DNA of 64,000 nt from Actinoplanes philippinensis (GCF_900113015.1 NZ_FONV01000005.1:594468-658467), one strand, 5' to 3'; positions 54,501-63,123 are shown, counted from the stretch's first letter. Notes: generated by a model not told the origin, from the letters alone. Made by a program: numbers and translations.

Positions 54501-54616
54501 GCGACTGCCCGGCCTCGGAGCTGCGCAGCACCCGCAGCACGTTGCCACCGGCCAGCGCCGCCAGCTCGGCATCGGACCACCGCCGGGCCGCCAGCTCGCC
54601 GAACAGCCTCGGATAG
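51536..54616 (+). CDS. AfsR/SARP-family regulator with NB-ARC and TPR domains
   Basis: A protein of about 1026 residues with the full AfsR layout. It has a winged-helix DNA-binding domain (1-95), BTAD (about 100-245), an NB-ARC ATPase with Walker [10 protein letters not shown] (about 287-295) and VLVVVDDA, then TPR repeats (about 690-975). Such proteins activate secondary metabolite or developmental genes. GTG at 51536 and GTG at 51539 are both possible after AAGGGGAG. The last 58 codons run antisense over the end of the dipeptidase gene; residues after RARFGCD look non-homologous, so the extension may be recent. Confidence 0.9.
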   Translation: MVRFRLLGPVEAAEEERVVVLGALKQRHLLASLLFDGGHPVTFETLIDRLWGDEPPADARGALYGYVARLRRVVKDSTGVTLVRWSGGYTLQVPEGSVDLFRFRQLLDTARSAGPEDRLALLEEALGLWRGDALAGLPGEWAQRTRESLDQHRLGALADWALTAIARGRHAEAVDRLAVALARDPLCEPLIAAMMRALHASGRTVEALDLFARSRNRIVDELGTEPGPLLREAHTSVLREPAEAARPARPFLLPPDLPDYTGFDDAVSAVVEALRTSSGSPVVVVSGQGGAGKTAFAVHVAHAVREQYPDGLLFLNVGGADPLEPAEALSRLLRMLGVTDADAQGNSDLREREARYRAELAGRRVLVVVDDAVGARQIHPFMPGDAGSALLVTSRNRLVTVAATRRVELSTMTAAEARALLTRVIGRERADADPQQTERLIALCARLPLAVRVAAARLAARPHWSVGQLADRLDDERRRLDELAVDDLEVRAGLAVGYRGLSPRAQLTFRALGCLDPPVLTAITVAALLGAGPDEADDLVEEITDARLLDVVASDGGFTRYRMHDLVRLYAGELARADPVRETVTAAVAALLRLVEHLAQQLPVATPRLYHPVLPEPPAGWAAALDRADLRRWFDDEEPALIAAVERAASLDLVAAACGLADALVFASFAARNNFDGWERTHTAASAAARRSGDRLAEAAMECGIGQLRYAQDRFAESRSHFSRAAGLFEAAGHDRGQAVALNGLGTVGRELGEHTIALPQINRALEVLDRLGDDAGVAHAHYSLGFAHRELGDDEVALDHLAAALARYRRIGHRRGELIAIRGMGLVHRARGELDKAEELCSAAHTIATGIGETHLAAYTAQALAKVWLRQGNPDRGLEPLRVALAATTGRRDGHGTALVTRTLGELHLAAGRLTEAGELLESASAQWRDIGMDLSRARTLRDLGAVRCASGDHEAAHRLWSAAGDVFQALGVRENAELTEWRARFGCDCPASELRSTRSTLPPASAASSASDHRRAASSPNSLG

Positions 54617-55590
54617 CCGGACACGTCGTCGAGCCCGGCCGGCGCGTCGTCACAGCCGTCGAAGTCGCCGCCGATCCCCACGTGCTCGATCCCGGCCACC
54701 TCGCGGACGTGCTCGACGTGGTCGGCGACCTGTTCCACGGTCACCGGCGGCGGCGGGCCCTGCGGGTTCCTGGTCCACGCCCAGCGCTCCGCCGACAGGA
54801 ACGCGGGCACGAACGTCACCATGCACACCCCGCCGTTGCCGGGCAGCCGGGCGAGCACGTCGTCGGGCACGTTGCGGGGGTGCCCGCAGAGCGCCCGCGC
54901 CGACGAGTGGCTGAAGATCACCGGTTTCGTGGTGACGGCCAGGGCGTCGCGCATCGTGGTGTCGGCGACGTGCGACAGGTCGACGAGCATCCCGATCCGG
55001 TTCATCTCGGCGACCACCTCGCGGCCGAAGTCGTTGAGCCCGCCGAGCCGGGGCGTGTCGGTGGCGCTGTCGGCCCACGCGACGTTCTGGTTGTGGGTGA
55101 GGGTCAGATACCGTACGCCCAGCTCCCCCAGCATCCGCAGGACCGCGAGCGAGTCGCAGATGCTGTGCCCGCCCTCGGCCCCGAGCAGCCCGGCGATCCG
55201 CCCGGCTCGGAAGGCGGCCTCCACCCCGTCGGCGGTGGTCACCAGCTCCAGCCGTCCCGGGAACCGCCGGTGCAGCGTGTACACCAGGTCGATCTGCTGC
55301 AGGGTACGGACCACCACCGCCGCCGGAGGCAGGTCGTCCGGCACGAAGACCGACCAGAACTGCCCGCCCACCCGCCCGGCCGCGAGCCGTGGCAGGTCGG
55401 TACGGGTCAGTGGCTGCCGCTGGTCGAGCGCGAACTTCTCCAGGTCGTCCGGCGACACCGCCCCGCCGTGCAGGGCCCGCAGCGCGTCCGGCAGATCGTT
55501 GTGCCCGTCGATGAGCGGGTGCTGAGCCAGCAGCCGGGCGATCCGGTCCCCGGCGGTCTCGTCACGCGCGGACTCGTCGATCGGCCACAT
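54442..55590 (-). CDS. Membrane-dipeptidase-like enzyme (peptidase M19)
   Basis: A 382-residue zinc dipeptidase of the renal dipeptidase family. Metal ligands are visible: DGHNDL (His/Asp), GAEGGH (bridging Glu), DLSHVAD (His), FSHSSARAL (His) and GGDFDG (Asp). It acts on dipeptides, possibly from peptidoglycan or secondary metabolism. No signal peptide is evident, so it is probably cytosolic. ATG at 55590 (alternative GTG 6 bases upstream). The 3' end overlaps the convergent AfsR-type gene by 175 bases; the segment after GGNVLRVLR (about 30 residues) is unlike the family and lies in that overlap. Confidence 0.92.
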   Translation of the reverse strand: MWPIDESARDETAGDRIARLLAQHPLIDGHNDLPDALRALHGGAVSPDDLEKFALDQRQPLTRTDLPRLAAGRVGGQFWSVFVPDDLPPAAVVVRTLQQIDLVYTLHRRFPGRLELVTTADGVEAAFRAGRIAGLLGAEGGHSICDSLAVLRMLGELGVRYLTLTHNQNVAWADSATDTPRLGGLNDFGREVVAEMNRIGMLVDLSHVADTTMRDALAVTTKPVIFSHSSARALCGHPRNVPDDVLARLPGNGGVCMVTFVPAFLSAERWAWTRNPQGPPPPVTVEQVADHVEHVREVAGIEHVGIGGDFDGCDDAPAGLDDVSGYPRLFGELAARRWSDAELAALAGGNVLRVLRSSEAGQSQPNRARHSVSSAFSRTPRA

Positions 55591-55788
55591 GGTCACCCAG
55601 ATCCGTGAAGTGCAGAGCGCGGAAGGTGCGAGATCCCCCCTTGACTGCTGATCCCGCACCGTCCGCGCTCATCAGGCGAGGAACGTCGAACTGGGCGCCC
55701 GCCAGCGCATCTCGTCGTCCCGTCCGGCGCCGAGATCAGGTTTACAGCCCCGCCTGCCGAACTTCTGGCACATTTCTGTCAGCGCTGT

Positions 55789-56940
55789 TCACAGTTCGCT
55801 GCCCCAGCGGGCGAACTGGGCGCGGGCCTGGCGCTCGGCCCGGGCCAGCAGGCGGGCCCGGCCGCCGGGCAGACGGCCGAGGACGTGGCTGACCGGCAGG
55901 TTCGCGGCTATCCGGGCCAGGCCGTACCACGGTGGACGGTAGGGCAGGCCGAGGTCACGCATGGCCGCCGGGCCGAGCAGCCAGCAGCTCACCGACAGGG
56001 CCCGCTCCCGCTCGTAGCGCCGGCGCCGGCCGGTGGTCGCCGCGTCGGTCATCGTGATCAGGGCCCGGGCCAAGGCGATGCTGTTGGCGTCCGGCGGCGG
56101 GTCGTTGGCCAGGAAGTGGTAGAGCAGGCGGCGGCCACGGCGCTCGGTGTGCGGCAGCCACTCCTCGTCGACGCCCATCAACCAGCCGACGTAACTCCAC
56201 AGGTGCATGACCGCCGCGGCGTCGGCGCGCGACACCCGTACCCCGAGAAGACGCAGATGCAGCAGGAAGCTGGTGCTGAAGACGCCGAGGGTGCTGGCCT
56301 GGTCGTACTGGTTGATCGGCACGCCGCGCAGCTCGCAGTCCCAGGTCGGATCGGCCTCCAGGCGGGCGTTGACCAGCGCGTGCATGACCCGGACGTGCGC
56401 GGTGGCCAGCCAGCCCTCGCCGCCGGGCGCCAGGCCGCCGGGCGCGGTCACCGCACGCCACCACAGCGTGGTCTCCCGGATGCGCCGCAGCGTCTCACCG
56501 CCGGCCAGCCGGCCGGTGCGGACCAGCGGTTCGAGGGCGGCGGCGGTCCGATAGCCGCCGAGCAGGGAGCCGTACGCGAGGACGAGCCCCGCGTCCATCC
56601 CGAAGGCCCGGCACGCCTCCGCGCCACGGGCCAGCAGCTCGTCGTCCACCCAGTCCGGACGCTGCGACAGCGTGTCGTAGAAGGCCCGCACCGGCTCGGG
56701 CACGTCGGCGGACGGCCCGGCGGCGAGCGCCCGGTGCAGCTCGCCGGGGCGGACCGCCCGGACCAGGCCGGCGGCGAGCTCGTCGCGGCGGAGCAGGCCG
56801 GCCGCCAGGGCGGCCAGCTCGGCCTCGGTCGGGTCCGCGCCGGGGCCGGCGACCAGTCGCAGCGGGCGGGCGGCCCGCTCGGCCCACGGCCGGTCCATCC
56901 CGAACCGGCGCGGCACCCGCAGATCGGCGTGCGTACTCAT
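55789..56940 (-). CDS. Oxygenase MpaB-like / DUF2236 protein
   Basis: A 383-residue protein of the DUF2236 family, which includes rubber oxygenase (latex clearing protein) and MpaB, heme-binding enzymes. Family features are GSLLGGYRTAAALEPLVRTG, the histidine segment ATAHVRVMHALVNARL (probable heme-ligand His region), INQYDQASTLGVFS and HLWSYVGWLMGVDEEWLP. ATG at 56940 has GGAGG 12 bases upstream. In-frame extension towards 57123 has no family similarity. The substrate is unknown. It stands alone in a stretch of minus-strand genes. Confidence 0.87.
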   Translation of the reverse strand: MSTHADLRVPRRFGMDRPWAERAARPLRLVAGPGADPTEAELAALAAGLLRRDELAAGLVRAVRPGELHRALAAGPSADVPEPVRAFYDTLSQRPDWVDDELLARGAEACRAFGMDAGLVLAYGSLLGGYRTAAALEPLVRTGRLAGGETLRRIRETTLWWRAVTAPGGLAPGGEGWLATAHVRVMHALVNARLEADPTWDCELRGVPINQYDQASTLGVFSTSFLLHLRLLGVRVSRADAAAVMHLWSYVGWLMGVDEEWLPHTERRGRRLLYHFLANDPPPDANSIALARALITMTDAATTGRRRRYERERALSVSCWLLGPAAMRDLGLPYRPPWYGLARIAANLPVSHVLGRLPGGRARLLARAERQARAQFARWGSEL

Positions 56941-57129
56941 GATCAGCCTGACCTCCGGCCTGCTGGGGCGGGCGCCAGATCCGTCAGCGCCCGCCGGAAT
57001 CCCTGCCGGTCCCGGACGAAACGGCGCGGGACAGGCACGGACCGGACGTGCCCGGGGAGGTGAGCACGTCCGGCCCGGCACAGGTCGAGCACGGGATCGG
57101 TCATCAGGAGACGACGATCCCACAACCGG

Positions 57130-58767
57130 TCACCGGTTGCCGGCCACCACCGTGCTCACCTGGGTTCCGGAGAGGGTGCCACCGATGTGGAGCCCGCCGC
57201 CGACGGCGGTTCCGGAGACGGTGCCGCCGGTGCGGACCGCGTAGGTCGTACCCCGGGTGATCTGGTTGGAACTGAAGACGACGCCGCGGAACGCCTTGGT
57301 GGGCTGGTAGGACGCGATCTGTGTGCCCGAGGTGGTGGCCAGGTGGACCACGGTGCCGGCCGCCTGGTTGGCGCTGAAGGTGATCGACACCCAGCCCTGG
57401 CCGGAGGACGGGAGCGTGCTGGTGGTGGCGCTGATCCCGGAGGAGATCACGGTGCCGCCGGTGATGGTGAGGGCGCCGTTGGAGTCGAGGCCGCCCTCGC
57501 CGCCGCCGCGGGTCGCCGAACCGGTGACCACGACCGTGCCGCCGGCCAGCGTCAGCGCCCCGTTGGAGTCCAGGCCGTCGGTGCCGCCGCTCGCGACGAC
57601 GGTGCCGCCGGTGACGCTGATCAGGGCGTTCGGCGAGTTCTGCATCTCGCCGTAGTTCGGATCGGAGGCGTTGAACGCGTCGTCGGTCGAGGTGGCCGAG
57701 ACGCTGCCGCCGGTCACGTAGACCTTGAGGCCCTCGACACCCTCGTACGACTTGGTGACGTTGACCGTGCCGCCGGCGATCCGCACGTCCGTCTCGGCGT
57801 GCACGCCGTCGTCACCGCTGGACACGGTCGTGGCGCCGCCGTCGACGGTCAGGTTGGCGTCCGAGTGCAGGCCGTCGTCGGTGGCGGTGACGTTCACCGT
57901 CCCGTCGCTGATCACGGTGAGCACGCCGGCCTTGATGCCCTTGCCGGTGGTGGTCGCGGTGACCGAGCCGCCGGTGACGATCGCGTCGGTCTGCCCGGTG
58001 AGGCCGTCATCGGTGGCCTTGACGTTCACGGTGCCGCCGGTGACCGCCACGTACCCGCGGGTGGCATCCTCCTCGTTGTCGGACTTGAGGCCGTCGCCGC
58101 CGGCGGTCGCGGTGATCGAGCCACCGCTGACGATCACGTAGTCCTGGCCGCGGACGGCGTCGTCGGGCGCCGTGATCGTGATCGTGCCACCGGCGATGAT
58201 CAGGCCGTCCTTGACGTTGATGCCGTCGTTGGCGTTGCCGGTGACGACCAGCGAGCCGGTGCCGGCGATGCTCAGGTCGGCGGCCGAGGCGATCGCTCCG
58301 TCCACCGAAGCGGTGCCGTCGGTGAGCCGGTTCGTGGTGCCGGCCTGCAGGTGGATCAGCACCTCGTCGGCGGCGACCACGTTGATCGCGCCGGTGCCGC
58401 CGGTGACCGTGACGCCGTTGAGGATCAGCCGGACGATGCCGGTCCCGGTGCTGTTGACGATGATCTGCCCGGACGTCAGCGAGCCGGTGAACCGGTAGGT
58501 GCCGGCCGCGTTGACGGTCACCGTGCTGCCCGAGACGGTCACGTTCGAACTGGTGGTGGTGGCGCTCGTGCCGGTCAGGGTGACCGCGGCGACGTCCGCC
58601 TCGTTCCAGGTCAGGTCGGCCGCGCTGAGGTGGCCGGCCTGGTTGGCGGCGAGCGCGGCGGCGCCGGCCGGACCGGCGGCCAGGGCAGGGGATGCGGGCG
58701 CCATCGCTACGGCGAGAGCGGTGGCGGTCAGCGCCGCGGGGACGGCGAGACGGGGGATTCTGGGCAT
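57130..58767 (-). CDS. Secreted carbohydrate-binding-domain protein (DUF4353-like beta-helix)
   Basis: A 545-residue exported protein with a signal peptide (about 1-31, ending SPALAA). The rest is a parallel beta-helix built from repeats of about 20-25 residues: (V/I)xGGT(V/I)xVxATDDGLxS, seen eight or more times (TDDGLTGQ, TDDGLHSD, GDDGVHAE, GTDGLDSN). This is the Cthe_2159-like DUF4353 family reported to bind acidic polysaccharides with calcium. ATG at 58767. It follows the VTC and DUF4956 genes by 32 bases, as in other bacteria where the three families, often with CotH, are found together. Confidence 0.88.
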   Translation of the reverse strand: MPRIPRLAVPAALTATALAVAMAPASPALAAGPAGAAALAANQAGHLSAADLTWNEADVAAVTLTGTSATTTSSNVTVSGSTVTVNAAGTYRFTGSLTSGQIIVNSTGTGIVRLILNGVTVTGGTGAINVVAADEVLIHLQAGTTNRLTDGTASVDGAIASAADLSIAGTGSLVVTGNANDGINVKDGLIIAGGTITITAPDDAVRGQDYVIVSGGSITATAGGDGLKSDNEEDATRGYVAVTGGTVNVKATDDGLTGQTDAIVTGGSVTATTTGKGIKAGVLTVISDGTVNVTATDDGLHSDANLTVDGGATTVSSGDDGVHAETDVRIAGGTVNVTKSYEGVEGLKVYVTGGSVSATSTDDAFNASDPNYGEMQNSPNALISVTGGTVVASGGTDGLDSNGALTLAGGTVVVTGSATRGGGEGGLDSNGALTITGGTVISSGISATTSTLPSSGQGWVSITFSANQAAGTVVHLATTSGTQIASYQPTKAFRGVVFSSNQITRGTTYAVRTGGTVSGTAVGGGLHIGGTLSGTQVSTVVAGNR

Positions 58768-58799
58768 GGAAGGTCCTTATGTTGAGGAGATGACTGCCT

Positions 58800-59534
58800 T
58801 CAGCGAGGGAGGTGCCGGCGCAGCAGGCGGCGCCAGGGCACGTCCGGCAGACCGGGACGCAGAGCGGCGAGCCCGGTGGCGTACTTCGAGATGCTGACCG
58901 GCCGGTGCCCGCAGGCCCAGAGCAGCCGGTCGTTGGGGGAGACGGACGACGCGGTCTTGGTCTCGACGATCGCGACGCCCGGCAGGGACAGCTCCCGGCC
59001 GTCCGCGTCGGTCCAGGTCAGGCCGATGTCGACGGTCATCCGGGAGTCGTCGGCCGGATGGTGGAACGTGGTGCGCCGGTAGTGCGTCGACAGTGTCGGC
59101 CGCAGCACGAACGGGGCGCCGCCGAGGATGTCGTCGACGAACCAGCGGCCCGGCTCGACGTCGTCGTGGTGGCCGGAGTCGTACGGCAGGCGGTCCTTCA
59201 CCGTCCCGCCCCGGTAGCCCTCGGTCTTCACCTCGAGCCAGCACAGCGCCGAGTCCAGGTAGGTGCGCGTCCGCACCTTGAACCGGCGCCGCCGGCGGTA
59301 GGCGGTGAGCCGGAAACTGACCAGGTCGGGGGTGTCGAAGTAGACCGACCGGTACCGGAAGGTCCGCTCGCCGTCGATCTCCAGCACCCGGGTCGCCGGG
59401 TCGAGGCGGGACAGCAGGTCGCCGGCGGCGTCGAGCGACAGGACGTACTTGCGGTCGGTGCGGGTCTGCAACTCCGCCCTCTCGGTCAGCTCGGCCAGCG
59501 AGACCGGATCGAGATGGGCGGTGGTCACCGTCAC
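58800..59534 (-). CDS. VTC-domain polyphosphate polymerase-like protein
   Basis: A 244-residue cytosolic protein with the VTC fold, a tunnel-shaped domain that in yeast Vtc4 makes polyphosphate from ATP. Basic and acidic tunnel residues are seen in RTDRKYVLS, RYRSVYFDTPDLVSF, RRRFKVRTRTYLDS and CWLEVKTEGYRGG. The GTG start at 59534 overlaps the stop of the DUF4956 gene (GTGA). Bacterial VTC proteins beside DUF4956 and CotH-like proteins are functionally uncharacterised in most species, so polyphosphate synthesis is inferred. Confidence 0.88.
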   Translation of the reverse strand: MTVTTAHLDPVSLAELTERAELQTRTDRKYVLSLDAAGDLLSRLDPATRVLEIDGERTFRYRSVYFDTPDLVSFRLTAYRRRRRFKVRTRTYLDSALCWLEVKTEGYRGGTVKDRLPYDSGHHDDVEPGRWFVDDILGGAPFVLRPTLSTHYRRTTFHHPADDSRMTVDIGLTWTDADGRELSLPGVAIVETKTASSVSPNDRLLWACGHRPVSISKYATGLAALRPGLPDVPWRRLLRRHLPR

Positions 59535-60106
59535 CGGCCCGCTCCGACGAGCGCCTTCTTGCTCGAGGCGTACGAGTACCGCACCTCCACCACGGTGGTC
59601 TCGTTGACCAGATCCACCCGTTCGACGGTGGCCGCGTGCACCCGCGCTCCGAGGATCCGCTCCAGCTGGGCGATCAGGGCCACGTGGTCGACGACCGCGT
59701 TGTCGAGCACCATCACCTGCCGCCGGTAGGAGCGGAACAGGCGTGGGTGGTCGCCGAGATACATGACCAGGAGGATCAGCGTCATCAGCGCCGGGCTGAG
59801 CCAGGCCGGCCCGCCGCTGAGCGGCCCGAGGATGCCGAGGGCGAGCGCCGAGAAGTAGTAGGCCACCTCGTGCTGGTCCAGCTCGGTGGAGCGGAGCCGG
59901 ATGATCGACAGCACGCCGAACAGGCCGAGCCCGAGACCCGCGCCGACCGAACTGGAGCTGAGCGACCCGGCGACCGCGAGCACGCCCACGTTGACCCCGA
60001 GGAACGCCACGACCAGGTCCCGTCGCCGGTGCCGTGGAAAATACAGCCCGAAGACAAGAACACTCACAGCGGCAAGATCTAGCGCGAAGAGCGCAAGCCG
60101 GGGCAT
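59531..60106 (-). CDS. DUF4956 membrane protein
   Basis: A 191-residue integral membrane protein, with four to five helices in the N-terminal two thirds and a small cytoplasmic ferredoxin-like C-terminus (LERILGARVHAATVERVDLV). The segment LFGVLSIIRLRSTELDQHEVAYYFSALALG is the diagnostic DUF4956 region. ATG at 60106 begins the operon; it overlaps the VTC gene, which supports a membrane complex in which DUF4956 is the pore or anchor. No function is established for the family. Confidence 0.9.
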   Translation of the reverse strand: MPRLALFALDLAAVSVLVFGLYFPRHRRRDLVVAFLGVNVGVLAVAGSLSSSSVGAGLGLGLFGVLSIIRLRSTELDQHEVAYYFSALALGILGPLSGGPAWLSPALMTLILLVMYLGDHPRLFRSYRRQVMVLDNAVVDHVALIAQLERILGARVHAATVERVDLVNETTVVEVRYSYASSKKALVGAGR

Positions 60107-60336
60107 AGTGGCACGACCTCTCAGTGCGCCGGCCGGGGCGTCAGCCCCCTGAACGCGATCCGGCCGGCAGGTTACGTATCGATGAACTTCGATTAGACCC
60201 TAGCCGCGAACCGGGCGAACCTCATCGAACAAACCCTCGGAATAGCCTCAAAGGATCCTGTGCACGGCCTATGCCGCGGGCCGGTACACGGCGATCGGCC
60301 GGCCCCCACCGGACGGTGACCCGAGGCCCGCGGAAT

Positions 60337-60371
60337 GTTGGTAATGTTGGACGGACCCACACATCACCAAC
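60337..60371. promoter_or_regulatory. Inverted repeat, probable VapBC operator
   Basis: GTTGGTAATG and CATCACCAAC (9 of 10 complementary) flank 15 bases just before the vapB ATG at 60384. VapB antitoxins bind such repeats to repress their own operon. Confidence 0.55.
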
Positions 60372-60383
60372 AAGGGGACTCAC

Positions 60384-60605
60384 ATGGCGATCACTCAAAT
60401 CGACCTGGATGATGAGGCCCTCGCCGAGGCGATGCGGCTGTCCGGAGCCAAGAGCAAGAAGGAAACGGTCAACCTGGCACTACGCGAGTACGCGGCCCGC
60501 CACCGGCGGATCGCGGCGCTCGATCATCACGCGACGGCCGCCAAAAGCTGGGACTACGAAGGCTGGCAGGACCTGTACCGCGCGAGCAAGACGCCAGCAG
60601 AGTGA
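60384..60605 (+). CDS. vapB: VapB-type antitoxin
   Basis: A 73-residue protein. The N-terminal ribbon-helix-helix or swapped-hairpin DNA-binding part (MAITQIDLDDEALAEAMRLS, SKKETVNLALREYAARH) matches DUF2191 VapB antitoxins. The C-terminal tail (DYEGWQDLYRAS) wraps the toxin active site in homologues. ATG 60384; its TGA overlaps the GTG of the toxin gene (GTGA), the usual coupling. The promoter-proximal inverted repeat indicates autoregulation. Confidence 0.92.
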   Translation: MAITQIDLDDEALAEAMRLSGAKSKKETVNLALREYAARHRRIAALDHHATAAKSWDYEGWQDLYRASKTPAE

Positions 60606-61015
60606 TTCAGTATCTGATCGACTCGTCCGCGGTCTGGCGGATCCTACGCGACGATGCGGTCCGCGAGTCCTGGGCCGATGTCATCTCGGACCACGCCATC
60701 GGATCGTGCCGCCCGCAGCGCACAGAGTTCCGCCGCTCGGCTCGCGGACTGGACGAGTACGAAGAGATGACCTCGATGTTCGCCGATCTGTATCCGGACG
60801 TCGCGGTGCCCAAGAGCGCATGGCAATGGGTGGACTCGGCGCAGTACCGTCTGCTTCGAGCCGGCGTGCACCGAGCACTGTCCTGCGTGGATCTTTTGAT
60901 CTGCGCCTGCGCCGCCGTCGGCGGCCTGACGGTCCTGCATGACGACAACGCCTTCATCACCGCAGCTCGACACCTGCCCGACCTGTCCGAACGCCGGGTC
61001 CTCAACCTTCCTTGA
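60602..61015 (+). CDS. vapC: VapC-type PIN-domain ribonuclease toxin
   Basis: A 137-residue PIN-domain toxin, expected to cleave specific RNAs such as tRNAs or rRNA. The acidic residues that bind metal are present: Asp7 (IDSSAVW), Glu42 (QRTEF), Asp97 (SCVDLLI) and Asp114/115 (LHDDNAF). GTG start 60602 within the vapB stop. It lies at the edge of the lower-GC stretch that runs to about 62.6 kb. It looks intact, so the module should be functional. Confidence 0.93.
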   Translation: MIQYLIDSSAVWRILRDDAVRESWADVISDHAIGSCRPQRTEFRRSARGLDEYEEMTSMFADLYPDVAVPKSAWQWVDSAQYRLLRAGVHRALSCVDLLICACAAVGGLTVLHDDNAFITAARHLPDLSERRVLNLP

Positions 61016-61389
61016 CGCGAAGGACCAGAACCACAGTTGGACCACACGCGGCAGAATTCGAGCCGCATGCCCGCAACTCAAGGCCTGATCGTCACGCTAT
61101 CGGCCGGCCGGCACCGCACACCCTGACCGTTTCAGCGGCCACTACCCTCCGAGGCGCCGCCGTCCTGGTCCAATCCATCGACAACGGCGCTCCGGACACG
61201 GTCACTCGACCAGCGACGAGCACGCTCGCCACCCGCGACCCGACAGCCCCGCGCCGACGGATACGCCGTCGACATAATGCACTGTCGTAGCCGATGAGAG
61301 TGTCCGCGAGCGGCGAATAGTTGGCCAGCGTGTCACGAATTCAAAGGGCCGATTATTGGCCTACCTACCATTAGACCATCCTGCAAATA
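61016..61389. other. Intergenic stretch without a supported gene
   Basis: No frame with plausible composition or a ribosome binding site. The frames present encode Arg/Thr-rich nonsense. Near 61338-61382 the minus strand has a D-arm-like TCTAATGGTAGG and a GGCC/GGCC pairing reminiscent of a decayed tRNA, but no cloverleaf forms. Confidence 0.5.
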
Positions 61390-61821
61390 TTAGCGCATCG
61401 AATTAGGCGTATGGTCCGGATTCCGGGCACTGCGTCGCGCGTGTCGATATGCGCGTTGGCGACACGCATTGGAGCAAAAAGCGCGATCTTCCCGGGAAAA
61501 TGGAGGCAATGGATTCACGCAGCCGGATCGCGCACACAGTGGAGGTAGCCACTCAATGTGGAATGGATAGCGGAATTCTCGCCTGATCGCGAGCGCCAGA
61601 TCCGCCGGCGAGGCGGGTTCGGACACTCGATGCAATGCCATGCTGGCGATGTTGTAGAGCGCGACTCTCTTAGAAGGGAAGTGCGGCGACACCCGTGCAT
61701 TCTTCTTTCGGACGTAGTACGCGCGCCTCTTGCACCTCCCCGAGCAGTACCGCCGATCACGGCGTCCCACTTGCTTCAAGATCGACCAACACTGCCTGCA
61801 TAGAAGATCCGCTTGCATCAT
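61390..61821 (-). CDS. Double zinc-finger-like small protein
   Basis: A 143-residue basic protein with two similar Cys clusters. The first is CRQCWSILKQVGRRDRRYCS, then GRCKRRAYYVRK. The second is CARSGCVN, ending FCSNACRQRAYRHARR. Each has a C-x(2-4)-C...C-x3-C pattern that can bind zinc, and each ends in a Cys-Arg-x-Arg-Ala-Tyr helix start. This duplicated zinc-ribbon layout suggests nucleic-acid binding; the family name is not known to me. The sequence is richer in A/T than its surroundings. Two ATG codons (61818, 61821) serve as start; no strong ribosome binding site. Confidence 0.6.
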   Translation of the reverse strand: MMQADLLCRQCWSILKQVGRRDRRYCSGRCKRRAYYVRKKNARVSPHFPSKRVALYNIASMALHRVSEPASPADLALAIRREFRYPFHIEWLPPLCARSGCVNPLPPFSREDRAFCSNACRQRAYRHARRSARNPDHTPNSMR

Positions 61822-62342
61822 GGCCGAAGGGTAGTGCGTTACGTCTAATTTTGACGGCTCCAGCGCTGCTGCACTGCCGTGAGGAGGGAGAACACCTCAA
61901 GTCCAAGTCTTATAAGTAGATGATCGAAGACTCGCCATACGCAACGCTTCTCTGGTGGAACTCAACAGAAGTCGAGTGGCCAGCTTGCGTACGATGTCAA
62001 TCTTGGTAGCGAGTGCAGCAGCTGGTGCGATGCTCGCTTTTAAGACCTCAATCCAGGATGGATTCTTCGGGGCTCTCGCTTTAGCCACCTTCCTTGACGC
62101 CCTGTCCAAACCACGTGTCGCAACAAATCGACCCATGCAAAGATGCGCGAATGAGAGTCGTCAGACCTGCGTGACACCTTGCGAGGATGACTGCGTTTAA
62201 CAGCCGCGATCAACCGATCGGGGTGCAGGTCTACAAACCCGCACCCCGATCGATCAGCGACGCACTTACGTGCCGCTGTAAGTTCACCACGACTGCGCGG
62301 ATAGTCAGTGCCTGCGGGCGACGGCAAGTACCGCATAATCCA
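61822..62342. other. A/T-richer stretch, possible gene remnant
   Basis: No well-supported gene. A + strand frame at 61955-62200 encodes two hydrophobic segments (ILVASAAAGAMLAF, GFFGALALATFLDAL) and could be a piece of a small membrane protein. It lacks a ribosome binding site and ends in a Cys-rich tail of random look. Base composition differs from the core genome, which suggests transferred DNA in decay. Confidence 0.4.
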
Positions 62343-62642
62343 GTGGTGCGATCGATCGAGGGCTGGGTGTCCGAAGACAACGTGGCTCGCTTCTTGGCGA
62401 ACGTCAGCAGGTACATCGGGTACGACTACGGTGAGCTAGACGAGATCGCACTCGTCGGTGCGCTCGAACCGACCGACGACGAGTCGCCCGACGGCTGGTT
62501 CGATTACCCATTGGCAGGAACCCCGCCACTGACTGTGTCGCTGGCCCAGGCAGTCGGCGGGAGCGTGGTCAGCGTCCGGATTCGTGGCGAGGTCGATCCC
62601 ATAATGACCGCCCGATTCGAGACTCTCCTCGATCTGCTGTAG
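62343..62642 (+). CDS. Small acidic protein, unknown family
   Basis: A protein of about 98 residues starting at GTG 62343 or 62346 (VRSIEGWVSEDNVARFLANV), then YIGYDYGELDEIALVGALEP, DGWFDYPLAGTPPLTVSLAQ and VVSVRIRGEVDPIMTARFE. Its composition is balanced and it looks like a compact alpha/beta domain. Small acidic proteins of this kind often serve as immunity proteins in actinobacterial toxin loci, but no toxin gene adjoins it, so that is only a suggestion. Longer in-frame starts upstream give a Cys/Arg-rich segment without similarity. Confidence 0.55.
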   Translation: MVRSIEGWVSEDNVARFLANVSRYIGYDYGELDEIALVGALEPTDDESPDGWFDYPLAGTPPLTVSLAQAVGGSVVSVRIRGEVDPIMTARFETLLDLL

Positions 62643-62912
62643 TCAGCCAGCGTCGCCAGATCGACGTCGCGTTTCACTCATGCCGCCGCCGATAAGGCGC
62701 GGAGCCAGGCACGATCGTTGCAGACTGTTGCTCCGACGCGGGGTGCCGAGTACCGCGCCAAGCTTGGCCTGCGCTCGCTCAGCTCACCTCCAACCAGCAC
62801 ACGATCGCGCTGACGACCGGCAGCGGCTCCCGCGCTGGGTGGCAGACGGGGCGAGAACATGATGGGAAACGAACCCGCCGAGCCCTGCACATAACCGCAG
62901 GTCAACGCCATC
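62643..62912. other. Intergenic stretch before the second tRNA cluster
   Basis: No coding frame is supported on either strand. No repeats or inverted repeats are seen apart from the tRNA terminator that follows. Confidence 0.5.
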
Positions 62913-62950
62913 AAAAAATTGAACCGGATCCCTAAAAGGGCATCCGGTTC
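62913..62950 (-). terminator. Rho-independent terminator of the second tRNA cluster
   Basis: On the minus strand GAACCGGATGCCCT, loop, AGGGATCCGGTTC, then AATTTTTTG: a long stem with a true T-tract, just after tRNA-Val. Confidence 0.9.
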
Positions 62951-62962
62951 GTTAACGACTAC

Positions 62963-63037
62963 TGGTGGGCGATACTGGGATCGAACCAGTGACCTCTTCC
63001 GTGTCAAGGAAGCGCGCTCCCGCTGCGCCAATCGCCC
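62963..63037 (-). tRNA. tRNA-Val(GAC), copy 2
   Basis: Same sequence as the copy at 43335-43409: anticodon loop TTGACAC, acceptor GGGCGAT/ATCGCCC, encoded CCA at 62963-62965. Last gene of the Gly-Cys-Val transcript. Confidence 0.96.
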
Positions 63038-63052
63038 GCAGAACCTCGTGCG

Positions 63053-63123
63053 AGGTGGAGACGGGATTTGAACCCGTGTACACGGCTTTGCAGGCCGTTG
63101 CCTCGCCTCTCGGCCACTCCACC
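63053..63123 (-). tRNA. tRNA-Cys(GCA), copy 2
   Basis: Same sequence as the copy at 43423-43493: anticodon loop CTGCAAA, discriminator T, no encoded CCA. Confidence 0.96.

Noticed and set aside
51215..54580. An 1121-codon minus-strand frame opposite the AfsR-type gene
   Set aside because: No family features; the + strand gene has BTAD, NB-ARC and TPR in order.
61012..61290. A 92-codon + strand frame after vapC
   Set aside because: No ribosome binding site, no family, and Arg/Thr/Pro-biased composition typical of non-coding frames.
61338..61382. tRNA-like segment on the minus strand (TCTAATGGTAGG and GGCC...GGCC pairing)
   Set aside because: The anticodon loop would lack the required U33, no proper T-arm follows and no acceptor pairing is possible. 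At most a decayed tRNA.
61955..62200. An 81-codon + strand frame with two hydrophobic stretches
   Set aside because: No ribosome binding site and a random Cys-rich tail; kept only as a possible remnant in the description of the gap.
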